From assembly GCF_029320955.1 (NCBI RefSeq), contig NZ_CP119757.1, positions 1,054,001 to 1,118,000 on the forward strand: a DNA stretch of 64,000 bases. The letters run 5' to 3'. Made by a program: the position numbers and the translations under genes. The stretch comes from Flavobacterium sp. YJ01. GTDB lineage: Bacteria > Bacteroidota > Bacteroidia > Flavobacteriales > Flavobacteriaceae. This document shows, in pieces, positions 11,293 through 20,459 of the stretch (the stretch's first letter is position 1; each line of letters opens with the position of its first letter). Under the pieces are notes generated by a model, which did no database searches, had not been told where the DNA came from, and saw only the letters and a program-made list of their open reading frames with translations.

Positions 11293-12666
11293 TTACCATT
11301 TCCTGTATTTATGTCCTTTTACAGCATAAAAAAGAATCATTATATAAGAAGGCAATAACATTAGATAAGCAATTTGATTTCCGCTTTTTGATACATTTTG
11401 CATATTTTTTGCAACTAAAGAGGAATTTATGCTTTCTGTAATCATTCCGTAAAAAAGTGGAAAAACAGCTCCACCAATAATTCCCATAATCAAAATTGCG
11501 CTTCCAATTTTTGTATAACCTTCTAAATCTTGCAACGCCATTGGCCAGATTGCAGGCCAGCACAATGCATTTGCTAATCCTAAAAGCGCTACTAAAAGTA
11601 TTACTAAAGGAATATTTGAAGTCCCTGGAACTTCAATCATAATTTTTGGAGAAATTAAAACAATTGCCAAAACTAAAATTATTCCTAATACTCCAGATAC
11701 TTTTAAAGCCTTAACCTGAGAAACATATTTAGGTATTAAAACGATTCCAAGAACATATCCAATCACCATTGCCGACATTGTAAATGAAGTTAGCTTTAGA
11801 TAGAAATTTCCATCTTCTCCATAAACTCCTAACTGTTTTCCAAAAGCGCCGATCGAATCTCCAGCTAAAACTTCAGCAGATAAATACAGCATTAAAGTAA
11901 TTACCCCTAAAACCAATTGCGGGTATCTAAAAGCATTTTTAATTTGTTTGAAAACACTCAGATTCGATACATTTCCTTCTTCATCCAAATCAATTTCTGG
12001 CAAAGGAGAAAATTTCACCATTAAAGCTAAAACATTAATAATCAACCCCATATAAAGATACGGTGTTTGTAATTGCAAAGCAAGAGAATTTAACGCCGTA
12101 TTTTTTGCAGCTTCGTCCATCAAAGCGATTTTTTCTGCGGTAAAGTCTTGCATATTAGACAAAACAAGAACTGTAAGCACGATTGGAGCCACAAAGCCAG
12201 CCAGTTTATTTGCAATTCCTAAAACACTTATTCTTGCAGCAGCACTTTCTCTCGGTCCAATTACCACAACATACGGATTTGAAGCGGTTTGCAAAACTGC
12301 TAAACCAGTTCCCATTATAAATAATGCAATTAAAAACAAAAGAAAAGTTCGGCTAGATGCTGCTGGATAAAACATAAACGCACCAGCGGCGATAATTAAT
12401 AATCCTAAAGATATTCCGTTTTTATATCCCACTTTTTCAATAATATAAGAAGAAGGAATTGCCATTACGAAATAAGCAATATAAAACGCGAAGGTTACAA
12501 AATAAGCTTGAGAAGAAGTCAATTCGCAAGCCAATTCAAAAAACGGAATTAGCGGCCCGTTTAGCCAAGTTACAAATCCTAGAATAAAAAACAATAATGT
12601 TAGAATGACCATCGGAACAATGGCACTTTTTCTTTCTACCTGTAATGTACTTTGAATGTTTGTCAT
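11293..12666 (-). CDS. Sugar MFS transporter, FucP/NagP-like
   Basis: 457 residues with about twelve membrane segments. Features of the fucose permease-like subfamily are visible: FVTWLNGPLIPFFELACEL in the first helix region, IMGTGLAVLQTASNPYVVV near residue 120, and ANALCWPAIWPMALQDLEGYTKIGSA in the C-terminal half. These H+ symporters bring fucose, glucose, galactose or N-acetylglucosamine across the inner membrane. Placed 37 bp upstream of nagB, it probably imports the sugar released by the locus, plausibly an N-acetylhexosamine. A 165-bp gap upstream holds a possible secondary promoter (TACTTTTG on the minus strand at 12786-12779). Confidence 0.9.
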   Translation of the reverse strand: MTNIQSTLQVERKSAIVPMVILTLLFFILGFVTWLNGPLIPFFELACELTSSQAYFVTFAFYIAYFVMAIPSSYIIEKVGYKNGISLGLLIIAAGAFMFYPAASSRTFLLFLIALFIMGTGLAVLQTASNPYVVVIGPRESAAARISVLGIANKLAGFVAPIVLTVLVLSNMQDFTAEKIALMDEAAKNTALNSLALQLQTPYLYMGLIINVLALMVKFSPLPEIDLDEEGNVSNLSVFKQIKNAFRYPQLVLGVITLMLYLSAEVLAGDSIGAFGKQLGVYGEDGNFYLKLTSFTMSAMVIGYVLGIVLIPKYVSQVKALKVSGVLGIILVLAIVLISPKIMIEVPGTSNIPLVILLVALLGLANALCWPAIWPMALQDLEGYTKIGSAILIMGIIGGAVFPLFYGMITESINSSLVAKNMQNVSKSGNQIAYLMLLPSYIMILFYAVKGHKYRKW

Positions 12667-12831
12667 AATTTTTGGTTGATTAGTTTATAGATTTATTTAA
12701 TTCAAAATCTAAATTAGAATCAACTCTCACATTATTGATTGCGTAATTTATGCAAATATCTGCATTTTTTTTGCAAAACAAAAGTACTACATTAAATTTC
12801 CCTAATCTCTAATTTAGATATGAAAGTTTTG

Positions 12832-13713
12832 TTAATTTTTGCTATTCCAGTTTAAATCAGGGTAATATTTTGCCAAATATGTTTTTACATCAGCAATATC
12901 TTCTTTGGCTGTAAGGTCTGGAACGTGCTCAGAAAACGGAATTCCGACTGTAGTTTGCGGATTTTCTTTAACGGAGTTTAAAAGTACCGTTGGCAATTCC
13001 TTTTCATCGCGCTCTGGATGAACAGGACAATTCTTTAAATGTGTATATAATGTTTTGCCATTAAACTTAAAAGCATTCATACTTACGCGTATTTTTCCTT
13101 CTGCATCTTTATATTCTTCTAAAACCTCTTCTGAAGGTTTTTCTAAGATATCCAAAAGCTGATTATCCTTATCTAATTTTGCAATTGCAAAACGAGAAAT
13201 ACGCTCTTGCGGAAAATCCATTGCATCTCGATCGTAACTAATAAATGCGTTCAGGCTTTCGGTTTCTCTTAATGCGCGCAAAGCTTCTGCTGAATACAAA
13301 TTATCACTATTGCAAACGGAGTAAAACTGCGAATTCAATTCTGGATATTGTTCTACCGCCTGAAATAAAGCATCGGCAGTTCCAAAAGGTTTTACTCTTC
13401 CTTCAGGAATATATTGAACAGCAAATGAGATGTTCAGCCCGTGAAAGTCATTATTTTTCATTTGACTTCCATAAAACTCTTTAAACAATTCTCCTTGTTC
13501 ACCTATTATAATATAGATGTTTTTATAGCCAGCTTTTTTTGCATTCCATAAAAGATAATCTAAAAGAGGTCTTCCGCTCGCACCGACACCAATTAAACCT
13601 TTACTTCTTTCGTTTGCCTGAGCAATTTCTTCTGGAGTCAAATTATCTAAAACCGCTTCTTTTTTCATACGAGAAGAAGCTCCGCCGGCTAGAATTACTA
13701 AGTTGTTGTGCAT
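12832..13713 (-). CDS. Sugar-1-phosphate nucleotidyltransferase-like protein
   Basis: 293 residues, cytoplasmic. The N-terminus LVILAGGASSRMKKE is the nucleotide-binding loop of NTP transferases. Further family-like parts are GASGRPLLDYLLWNAKKAGY, KPFGTADALFQAVE and VCNSDNLYSAEAL, the latter with a metal-binding Asp. It would couple a sugar-1-phosphate to NTP, giving an NDP-sugar. The start is 6 bp after the GHMP kinase stop, so the two are very likely co-translated and act in sequence: kinase makes the 1-phosphate, this enzyme activates it. The substrate cannot be read from sequence; in this context GalNAc-1-P or another hexosamine-1-P is a reasonable guess. Confidence 0.85.
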   Translation of the reverse strand: MHNNLVILAGGASSRMKKEAVLDNLTPEEIAQANERSKGLIGVGASGRPLLDYLLWNAKKAGYKNIYIIIGEQGELFKEFYGSQMKNNDFHGLNISFAVQYIPEGRVKPFGTADALFQAVEQYPELNSQFYSVCNSDNLYSAEALRALRETESLNAFISYDRDAMDFPQERISRFAIAKLDKDNQLLDILEKPSEEVLEEYKDAEGKIRVSMNAFKFNGKTLYTHLKNCPVHPERDEKELPTVLLNSVKENPQTTVGIPFSEHVPDLTAKEDIADVKTYLAKYYPDLNWNSKN

Positions 13714-13719
13714 TTTATT

Positions 13720-14811
13720 TTAAATTTCAATATTATCAATAATTCGTACTCCCGGATCTACATTAACTACATAAGCTTCTTCTGCTCCAGCATTTAAAAT
13801 TGCTTTTATAACCGCATCTTCTTTTTCAGGATCTGCAATAACCACAATGCTTCCTCCTCCTCCAGAACCCACAATTTTAGCACCGTAGGCGCCCGCTTTT
13901 AAAGCCGCATTGATCATAGCGTCTATTCTAGGAACTGTTATTTTAAGAAGATCTCGCAAAATTTCATGATGACCATTCATTAAAGCACCAATTTTTTTAA
14001 GATCTAAAACTGGCTTTTCAAATTCTTTTAATGCTTCTTTAGTGTAATGGTAATTTTTGATTGCTGCTTCAAAAAACGGAATCAAACGATCTGGAAGACA
14101 ATTTCTATATTTATTTAAATCTTCAATTTCTGAAGCGTTCAAATCGAATTCGGGATAGTTTTGTTTAACAATATCAATCGCCATTAAAGCATTCCCTTTT
14201 AATTCGCCGATTAAACCGATTGTTTCTTTAGGAACTCCAGAAACTCCAGTTATCAAACCTTTTAACTCCGTTCCGATTACATCAAACGAGAATGGATTTT
14301 TGGTGTTTATATACACGATATTTCCAACGCCAATGCTAAAATGATCCATCATTCCTCCAGGTTCTCCATGTTCTAAAACTTCAGATTCATAGCCTAATTT
14401 CGAAAGAAAATCGGGCGTGACTTCTTGATTAATTCCAAAAGCCTCAATTAAAAAACGAATCCAAGCCATTAATAATGCCGAAGAACTTGATGTTCCTGAA
14501 TTTATTGGAATATCTCCGGTAATAGTTATTGTGTAACCTGATGTTGGAATGCAACCATATCTGCGTAAAACGCGAAGCGCTGAAGCAAAATAATCTCTTG
14601 CTTCTAATTTTTCGAATGTAGCATGAATATCTATGATCCGAATTTCGTCTATATCAATCATATTGAGCACAAAAGTATCGGTCTGATTTTCTTTGGCAAT
14701 TAGCTTAATATTTCTATCTATGGCGCAAGCTATAACAGGAAGTCCTAAGTAATCTTGATGATCTCCAAAAAGACAGGTTCTCCCTGGCGCTGAAGCTGTA
14801 ATTTTCCTCAT
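13720..14811 (-). CDS. GHMP-family sugar kinase, galactokinase-like
   Basis: 363 residues, cytoplasmic. The opening SAPGRTCLFGDHQDYLGLPV at residues 7-26 is a variant of the galactokinase signature (GEHTDY here GDHQDY). The ATP loop PINSGTSSSSALL lies at 102-114, and the C-terminal GHMP motif KIVGSGGGGSIVV is present. Such enzymes phosphorylate the anomeric hydroxyl of a sugar. First gene of the leftward operon, 6 bp before a nucleotidyltransferase and divergent from a LacI regulator, with two operators between. Galactose, GalNAc or another sugar may be the substrate; GH109 and NagB nearby favour an N-acetylhexosamine. Mevalonate-type GHMP kinases are less likely given the context. Confidence 0.87.
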   Translation of the reverse strand: MRKITASAPGRTCLFGDHQDYLGLPVIACAIDRNIKLIAKENQTDTFVLNMIDIDEIRIIDIHATFEKLEARDYFASALRVLRRYGCIPTSGYTITITGDIPINSGTSSSSALLMAWIRFLIEAFGINQEVTPDFLSKLGYESEVLEHGEPGGMMDHFSIGVGNIVYINTKNPFSFDVIGTELKGLITGVSGVPKETIGLIGELKGNALMAIDIVKQNYPEFDLNASEIEDLNKYRNCLPDRLIPFFEAAIKNYHYTKEALKEFEKPVLDLKKIGALMNGHHEILRDLLKITVPRIDAMINAALKAGAYGAKIVGSGGGGSIVVIADPEKEDAVIKAILNAGAEEAYVVNVDPGVRIIDNIEI

Positions 14812-14947
14812 TTAAAAACAAGATATTATAATACTAAAAAACAGCGTTTTAAAGTATATTTTGATTAGTAAATTTACTTTGATTTTGGGTTTTGATTGTA
14901 CGAAACTATAGATTATATTTTGATAAAACAAATAAATTCAGAAAAAA

Positions 14948-14983
14948 TGTGCTCGAACACACTAAAAAATGTTCTCGAGCACA
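14948..14983. promoter_or_regulatory. Tandem LacI-type operators between GHMP kinase and lacI
   Basis: Two palindromes, TGTGCTCGAACACA at 14948-14961 and TGTTCTCGAGCACA at 14970-14983, are 22 bp apart centre to centre. Both have the central CG typical of LacI-family operators. The same word occurs twice upstream of susC. They lie in the 233-bp divergent region, about 137 bp upstream of the kinase and 62 bp upstream of lacI, so both genes could be controlled. Confidence 0.85.
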
Positions 14984-15031
14984 TTTTTAAAATTCATCCA
15001 AAGTATATTCCGAAAAATTAAATGTTATTTA

Positions 15032-15039
15032 TATATTTG
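15032..15039 (+). promoter_or_regulatory. Possible -7 box of lacI
   Basis: TATATTTG matches TAnnTTTG and ends 5 bp before the lacI ATG at 15045, which would make the transcript nearly leaderless. No good TTG is seen at -33, so the call is weak. Confidence 0.35.
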
Positions 15040-15044
15040 CTTAT

Positions 15045-16085
15045 ATGGATAAAAAATATACTATTAAAGACATTGCGCAAATGGCCGGAGTTTCTAAAGG
15101 AACTGTCGACAGAGTTTTGCATAATAGAGGAAAAGTTTCTCCTGCGGCGCTGGAAAAAATTAATGAGGTCTTAAATGTTATTGATTATGAGCCTAATTTA
15201 ATTGCACGAAATTTAAAAAATACTAAGATTTACAAAATCTGTGTTTTACTCCCTGATCCTGAAATAGATTCGTACTGGCTTCCTTGCGTTAACGGAATTC
15301 AAGATGCTGTAAAGGAATTTAAACCTTACAGCGTCAATATTACAATTCAGTATTTTAATCCAGAAAGCAAAAAATCGTTTGTAAATGTTAACGATAAGGT
15401 TTTAAGTCTTGAACCCGATGCGGTTTTAATTGCTCCCGTATTTCATAAAGAAACGATTGAGGCAGTTAAAGTTTATGAAGAATCGAACATTATTGTCAAT
15501 ACTTTCAATAATCAGATTGAGTCTAACATTGTGAAATGTTTTGTTGGTCAGGATCTTTACAAAAGCGGCCGAGTTGCTGCTAGTTTAATGAACTTAATTT
15601 TATCCGAAGGTCAAATTGCGATTGTTCATATTGATGAAAGTTTGAAAAATGCGGTTCACATGCAGGAAAAGGAAAAAGGTTTCAGAAGTTATTTTGAAGA
15701 AAAGAAATTGAATAATTTTTCGCTGACAACACTAAAACTAAAACATCCAAATGTTGAAAGCAAGTTTTTAAATTTCCTTGAAGAAAATCCGCATTTAAAA
15801 GGCATTTTTATTACAACATCAAAAGCGTATCAAATTGCTACAACTCTTTCTAGCTTGAAAGACAAAAAAATAGCGCTGATTGGATACGATTTAATCGAAA
15901 AGAATGTCAATTTCTTAAACGAAGGATTACTGCATTTTTTAATTCACCAAAATCAGAAAAGACAAGCGTATTTAGGCGTAAGCACATTGGCAGAACATTT
16001 CTTGTACAGCAAAGAAATTCCTGAAACGATTTTATTGCCAATTGATATTATTAATGTCGAAAATGCTGATTTTTACCTCTATTAA
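15045..16085 (+). CDS. LacI-family transcriptional regulator
   Basis: 346 residues, cytoplasmic. The N-terminal helix-turn-helix and hinge are intact (KYTIKDIAQMAGVSKGTVDR from residue 4, NLIARNLK near 55). The rest is a periplasmic-binding-protein-like effector domain with EPDAVLIAPVFHKETIEAV and KGIFITTSKAYQIATTL. It sits between the kinase-nagB operon and the susC operon, with matching palindromes in front of both, so it is very likely their regulator, responding to a sugar or sugar phosphate. LacI control of a SusCD locus is less usual than control by hybrid two-component or ECF sigma systems. Confidence 0.95.
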   Translation: MDKKYTIKDIAQMAGVSKGTVDRVLHNRGKVSPAALEKINEVLNVIDYEPNLIARNLKNTKIYKICVLLPDPEIDSYWLPCVNGIQDAVKEFKPYSVNITIQYFNPESKKSFVNVNDKVLSLEPDAVLIAPVFHKETIEAVKVYEESNIIVNTFNNQIESNIVKCFVGQDLYKSGRVAASLMNLILSEGQIAIVHIDESLKNAVHMQEKEKGFRSYFEEKKLNNFSLTTLKLKHPNVESKFLNFLEENPHLKGIFITTSKAYQIATTLSSLKDKKIALIGYDLIEKNVNFLNEGLLHFLIHQNQKRQAYLGVSTLAEHFLYSKEIPETILLPIDIINVENADFYLY

Positions 16086-16095
16086 TTTTAGATAA

Positions 16096-16746
16096 TTATT
16101 CTTCAAGAATAAATTTTCCGAACGAAGATGCGATATGAAAATTTGGTTGTTCTGTTTTAGGATTAACCCAAGAAATCCATGTTGGTTCGTATTCTAAGTT
16201 TTCATTTTTTGAGAATTTGGCTCGATATACTCCAGTTTCAATAACATTATTCTGAATTAAATCTAATTCCTTAAGCGAAGCCATGCTTATTTTTCCTTGA
16301 ACGGTAAATGAATTGGCGTTTTTAAAAGAATAAATTTCTAAATGTCCTTTCGGCCATTTCCAATTGTAATCGAAATTCCATTTTGGATAAGCTTCGAAGT
16401 CCAGAATTCGAGCATCAACATCCATTTCTAAACAATAATACGGGCTCATTTTTTCATCTTTTCTAAAAAAAAGCTCCACTCTATCTGAATTGCAAATGCT
16501 GTCTGTAGAATTGTCTTTTCTGTCGATATAAATTTCCGAATCAAAAACTTGAAAATTAAAATATAAATAATCTGAATTCCATCTTGCTCTAAATTCAATT
16601 TTTGAAAATGGATCTGTTTTCCAAGCCGAACAAAAGTCTGTTAAACAGTTTGCTTTTTCCCAAAAATCAGGATCCAAGTTTTCAATATTTACGCTTTCGT
16701 TTTGTTTAACTAAATTGACTTTGTAGGCTTTTAAATCTGAACTCAT
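16096..16746 (-). CDS. Carbohydrate-binding family 9-like protein
   Basis: 216 residues. The pattern FRARWNSDYLYFNFQVFDSEIY, then RVELFFRKDE and YYCLEMDVDARILDFEAYP, is that of CBM9-like (DOMON-related) domains that bind sugars. No signal peptide or lipobox is seen at the N-terminus (MSSDLKAYKVNLVKQNESVN), so it seems cytoplasmic unless the start is misplaced; the upstream in-frame region is not convincing. It converges on lacI (10 bp between the ends) and faces away from susC, sharing the 640-bp region with the second operator pair. Role within the locus is unknown. Confidence 0.75.
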   Translation of the reverse strand: MSSDLKAYKVNLVKQNESVNIENLDPDFWEKANCLTDFCSAWKTDPFSKIEFRARWNSDYLYFNFQVFDSEIYIDRKDNSTDSICNSDRVELFFRKDEKMSPYYCLEMDVDARILDFEAYPKWNFDYNWKWPKGHLEIYSFKNANSFTVQGKISMASLKELDLIQNNVIETGVYRAKFSKNENLEYEPTWISWVNPKTEQPNFHIASSFGKFILEE

Positions 16747-17386
16747 TTTTTTGGTTTTATTTTAATTTTCGAAATAAATAATAGCGCTTTAAAAAATGCA
16801 ATTATTCTACTTTCAAAAAAACATCTTTTTATTAATTTAAAAAAGGCTAATATAAGGCAAACTTTTTCAAAAAATCTAAATGCTTTTTTTATTATAACAT
16901 GAATAAAAAAATAGAGAAAGAAAAAACTCACATATTTAAACTTTAAAAATAGTTAATCAATTCTTAGGTTTCGAAATCAACAATTGCGAAATTCTTACTA
17001 AAAAACCAATCTACTTTATATTCTTTAAAAAAGAAAACAACAGGCTAAGAATCCGATTAAATCTAACAACTGTCTATTTTACATTTTATTTTAAAATATC
17101 TTCAACTTTTTTATCTCAAAAAAATCAATTGCACAATTTTATGTGCTCGAGAACATAAATTCTGTGTGTTCGAGCACATTTTTTGTGTTTTTTCTTGTTT
17201 TATAATTTTTTAATCTCTAGTTTCGTCGAACAATTAAAATTTTGAGGATAAAATTTGCATTCATTTTCGATCATTTTTAGCTAAAAAAACGAATTCAAAA
17301 TCATCAACAAAACCAAAATTTTAGTCTTTAGAAAAGAAAAAATAACTAAACAAAAACTCAATTATTAACCAAAACCTAACCAGAGT
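16747..17386. other. Long regulatory region between the CBM9-like gene and susC
   Basis: 640 bp of AT-rich DNA without a credible gene. It holds the operator pair at 17142-17178. Between the operators and the susC ATG I see no clean TTG/TAnnTTTG pair; weak candidates lie around 17234-17265. Confidence 0.6.
17142..17178. promoter_or_regulatory. Tandem LacI-type operators upstream of susC
   Basis: Palindromes TGTGCTCGAGAACA at 17142-17155 and TGTGTTCGAGCACA at 17165-17178, 23 bp centre to centre, are the same word as the pair at 14948-14983. They lie 209-245 bp upstream of the susC ATG and about 400 bp upstream of the CBM9-like gene. Confidence 0.85.
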
Positions 17387-20300
17387 ATGAAAAAAGTATT
17401 CGCTAAAAAGTCCAGCACTTTAAGAATGCATTCAGTACTTGAAAAAAGCTTAAAAACGGCTTTGTTTTCATTGTTGTCTTTAAGCATTCAAGCAGCGTCT
17501 GCAGCACCGATTAGTGAAATCGCTTTAAACAAAACCAGTTTATTAGCATTTCAAAAAATAGTAAAAGGGAAAGTCGTAGACGAAAAAGGAACTCCAATTC
17601 CTGGGGTAAATGTTGTTATTAAAGGAAGTAAAACTGGTGTTCAAACCGATATTGACGGAAGTTTTGCTATCGAAGTTCCAAGCGCCTCAACGATATTAGT
17701 GTTTTCATTTCTTGGAATGCAGGAACAAGAAGTTGCTGCAGGAAATTCTTCTTTAAAAGTTACAATGAAAGAATCTGGACAACAAATGGATGAAGTAGTT
17801 GTTGTGGGATACAGTAAAGTTAAAAAGGAAAGTCTAACAGGTTCGCTTCAAACTTTAGACAATAAAAAAATTGTTGATGTTACTACTCCTGCTGTCGAAA
17901 ACATGCTTGCAGGAAAAGCTACTGGTGTTTTTGTAAACACAGGCGGAGGACAGCCTGGATCGGTTGGAAAAATTATTATTCGCGGTAGAACTACTGTAAA
18001 CGGAAGCACAGATCCGCTTTGGGTTATTGATGGAGTAATTGTCGGAAACAGTTCTGGAAATATGAATCCTGCCGATATCGAAACACTTACCGTTCTTAAA
18101 GATGCTGCTTCTACTGCTGTTTACGGCTCTCAAGGTGCAAACGGAGTTATTGTGGTTACTACAAAAAGCGGTAAAAAAGGAAAAGCAACTATTAATTTCT
18201 CTGCTAGAACCGCAATGACTACAATCAATAACGGAAATTTTGACATTATGAATGGCGCAGAATTATATGATTTGTATGATTCTTTTGCTAACAAAGAAGA
18301 TTTCCAGAATGTTTGGTGGTGGAATCCTGAATTGCGAAACAAAAACTTCGATTGGTGGGACAACGGAAGTAAAACAGGAATTGCAAACGATTACAATCTG
18401 TCTATCAGCGGAGGCGGTGACAATTTTAAAAGCTATGTTTCTCTTGGATATTATGACGAAACTGGAGCTATAAAAGGTTATGAATATAAAAAATACAATG
18501 GATTAATGAAATTTGAGTACAAACCGAATACTTGGTTTACTGTACGTCCTCAAATAAACTTAACTAAAGAAACAACATTTGATCAACAGCATTCTGTAGG
18601 CGCTTTGTACGGAAATATGCCTTGGGATAGTCCATATTTGGAAGATGGAAGTCTAGTTGGAAATGCTCCAAATCCGACTTGGGTAAACACGACAGGTTCT
18701 AATTATTTATATGATTTACAATGGAACTATGGTGAATCTGAAAGTTATACCGTTCGTGCCAATATGGATTTTGATATTAAATTTACAAGCTGGCTGACTT
18801 TTGCTTCTGTAAACAATTATATTTTTGGAAGTTACACCTCAACGTATTATTCAGATCCGAGATCTTCTTCTGGCGAAGCTGTTAAAGGAAGAATTGAAGA
18901 TTATTTCAGCAATTACAACCGTGTTTACAGCAACCAGCTTTTAAGATTTAATAAAACTTTTGACAAACATAGTTTTAATGCTGTTGCAGGTTACGAATGG
19001 AATGAATACAATTCTAAATACAGCAACGGAATTGCAACTGGAATTCCGCCAGGAATTATCGTTGCCGATGCAGCAGCTGTTCCAGAAAAAGTGGGCGGCG
19101 GAAGATCGCAATGGGCTGTTCAGTCTTTATTGTCGAATTTAAATTATTCTTATGATGACCGCTATTTAGCACAAGTTTCTTTTCGTCGTGATGGTGCATC
19201 AAACTTTGGAAAAAATGCACAATACGGAAATTTCTTTTCTGTGAGCGGTGGTTGGAATATTCATAAAGAAAGCTTTTTCCATGCCGATTTTATTCATAAT
19301 TTAAAATTAAAAGCAAGTTACGGTTCAGTAGGTAACAGACCAAACAGCTTATATCCTCACCTTCCATTATATTCTTTTTCACAAAGTTATAATGAAAATC
19401 CGGGAGCTTTAATTTCGCAATTGGGAAATCCTGACTTAAGCTGGGAAAAAACATATACAGGTGATGTAGGTTTGGATATCGGATTATTCAATCGTGTAAA
19501 CATAACTTTAGATTATTACAATAAAAATACTTCAGATCTTTTATATCAAGTGCCTCTCCCAGGTGTAATTGGGGTAACCAGTATTTGGAAAAATGTTGGA
19601 GCGGTAAATAATAGAGGTTTTGAAGCATCAATTAACGTAGATATTATTAAAAATGATAATTTAAAATGGTCTGTTGATGCCAACATCGGAACAAATAAAA
19701 ATAAAGTAACAAGTCTTTACGGAGGTAAAACTCAGATTATTGTTGGAGACGGAAGTGGTATAGCAGGTTCTGCAAGTAAATTACTTACTCCAGGAAAAGA
19801 TGTAGACAGTTGGTATTTAACAGAATGGGCTGGCGTTGATCCTGAAAATGGAAGACCTCAATGGATGACAACAGATGCAAACGGAGCACGTGTTAAAACT
19901 TATGATTATGCGGCTGCTTCTAAAAACCAAAAAGTAATTGGAGCTTATACTCCTGATTTTTTTGGAGGTTTTTCTACCAATTTAAATTATAAAAATTTCG
20001 ATTTCGCAGCTATTTTCAGTTATTCTGTAGGCGGAGAAATCTACAATTATGCAAGAGCAGAATTTGATTCGGACGGAGCTTATACAGATCGTAATCAAAT
20101 GAATTTACATAGCGGTTGGAGCCGTTGGGAAAAACCTGGAGATATTGCAACACATCCGCAAGCGATTTACAATAATCCGAGTAACTCAAACAAAGCTTCT
20201 TCTCGTTTCTTAGAAACCGGAACTTACTTAAAAATGAGAAGTGTGACTTTAGGCTACAACATGCCGATTGAAAGTCTATATATTTCAAATTTAAGATTAT

Positions 20301-20449
20301 ATATCGCTGGAGAAAATTTATTTACTATCACACATTATTCTGGAGTTGATCCTGAAATTCCGCCAATTAATGGAGCAATTTCTGGTGTTGCTACGCAAGT
20401 TTATCCTTCAACAAGAAAAGTAGTATTAGGACTTAACTTAACTCTTTAA
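17387..20449 (+). CDS. SusC/RagA-type TonB-dependent outer-membrane transporter
   Basis: 1020 residues. It moves oligosaccharides across the outer membrane with TonB energy and a SusD partner. Seen: a long signal region (residues 1-40, ending AASAAP), a carboxypeptidase-regulatory-like domain at about 58-130 (VKGKVVDEKGTPIPGVNVVI), a TonB-box-like MDEVVVVGYSKVKKESLTGS near 133-152, the plug with IIRGRTTVNGSTDPLWVIDG and LKDAASTAVYGSQGANGVI, then a beta-barrel ending in an aromatic-poor LNLTL. First gene of the operon susC-susD-DUF3472-GH109, 10 bp before susD. LacI operators lie upstream. Its substrate is probably an N-acetylhexosamine glycan, by context only. Confidence 0.96.
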   Translation: MKKVFAKKSSTLRMHSVLEKSLKTALFSLLSLSIQAASAAPISEIALNKTSLLAFQKIVKGKVVDEKGTPIPGVNVVIKGSKTGVQTDIDGSFAIEVPSASTILVFSFLGMQEQEVAAGNSSLKVTMKESGQQMDEVVVVGYSKVKKESLTGSLQTLDNKKIVDVTTPAVENMLAGKATGVFVNTGGGQPGSVGKIIIRGRTTVNGSTDPLWVIDGVIVGNSSGNMNPADIETLTVLKDAASTAVYGSQGANGVIVVTTKSGKKGKATINFSARTAMTTINNGNFDIMNGAELYDLYDSFANKEDFQNVWWWNPELRNKNFDWWDNGSKTGIANDYNLSISGGGDNFKSYVSLGYYDETGAIKGYEYKKYNGLMKFEYKPNTWFTVRPQINLTKETTFDQQHSVGALYGNMPWDSPYLEDGSLVGNAPNPTWVNTTGSNYLYDLQWNYGESESYTVRANMDFDIKFTSWLTFASVNNYIFGSYTSTYYSDPRSSSGEAVKGRIEDYFSNYNRVYSNQLLRFNKTFDKHSFNAVAGYEWNEYNSKYSNGIATGIPPGIIVADAAAVPEKVGGGRSQWAVQSLLSNLNYSYDDRYLAQVSFRRDGASNFGKNAQYGNFFSVSGGWNIHKESFFHADFIHNLKLKASYGSVGNRPNSLYPHLPLYSFSQSYNENPGALISQLGNPDLSWEKTYTGDVGLDIGLFNRVNITLDYYNKNTSDLLYQVPLPGVIGVTSIWKNVGAVNNRGFEASINVDIIKNDNLKWSVDANIGTNKNKVTSLYGGKTQIIVGDGSGIAGSASKLLTPGKDVDSWYLTEWAGVDPENGRPQWMTTDANGARVKTYDYAAASKNQKVIGAYTPDFFGGFSTNLNYKNFDFAAIFSYSVGGEIYNYARAEFDSDGAYTDRNQMNLHSGWSRWEKPGDIATHPQAIYNNPSNSNKASSRFLETGTYLKMRSVTLGYNMPIESLYISNLRLYIAGENLFTITHYSGVDPEIPPINGAISGVATQVYPSTRKVVLGLNLTL

Positions 20450-20459
20450 AAACAAAATC

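Noticed and set aside
16743..16931. Minus-strand frame upstream of the CBM9-like gene as a membrane peptide
   Set aside because: Phe/Lys-rich translation of an A/T-rich spacer, overlapping the CBM9-like start, with no gene-like features.
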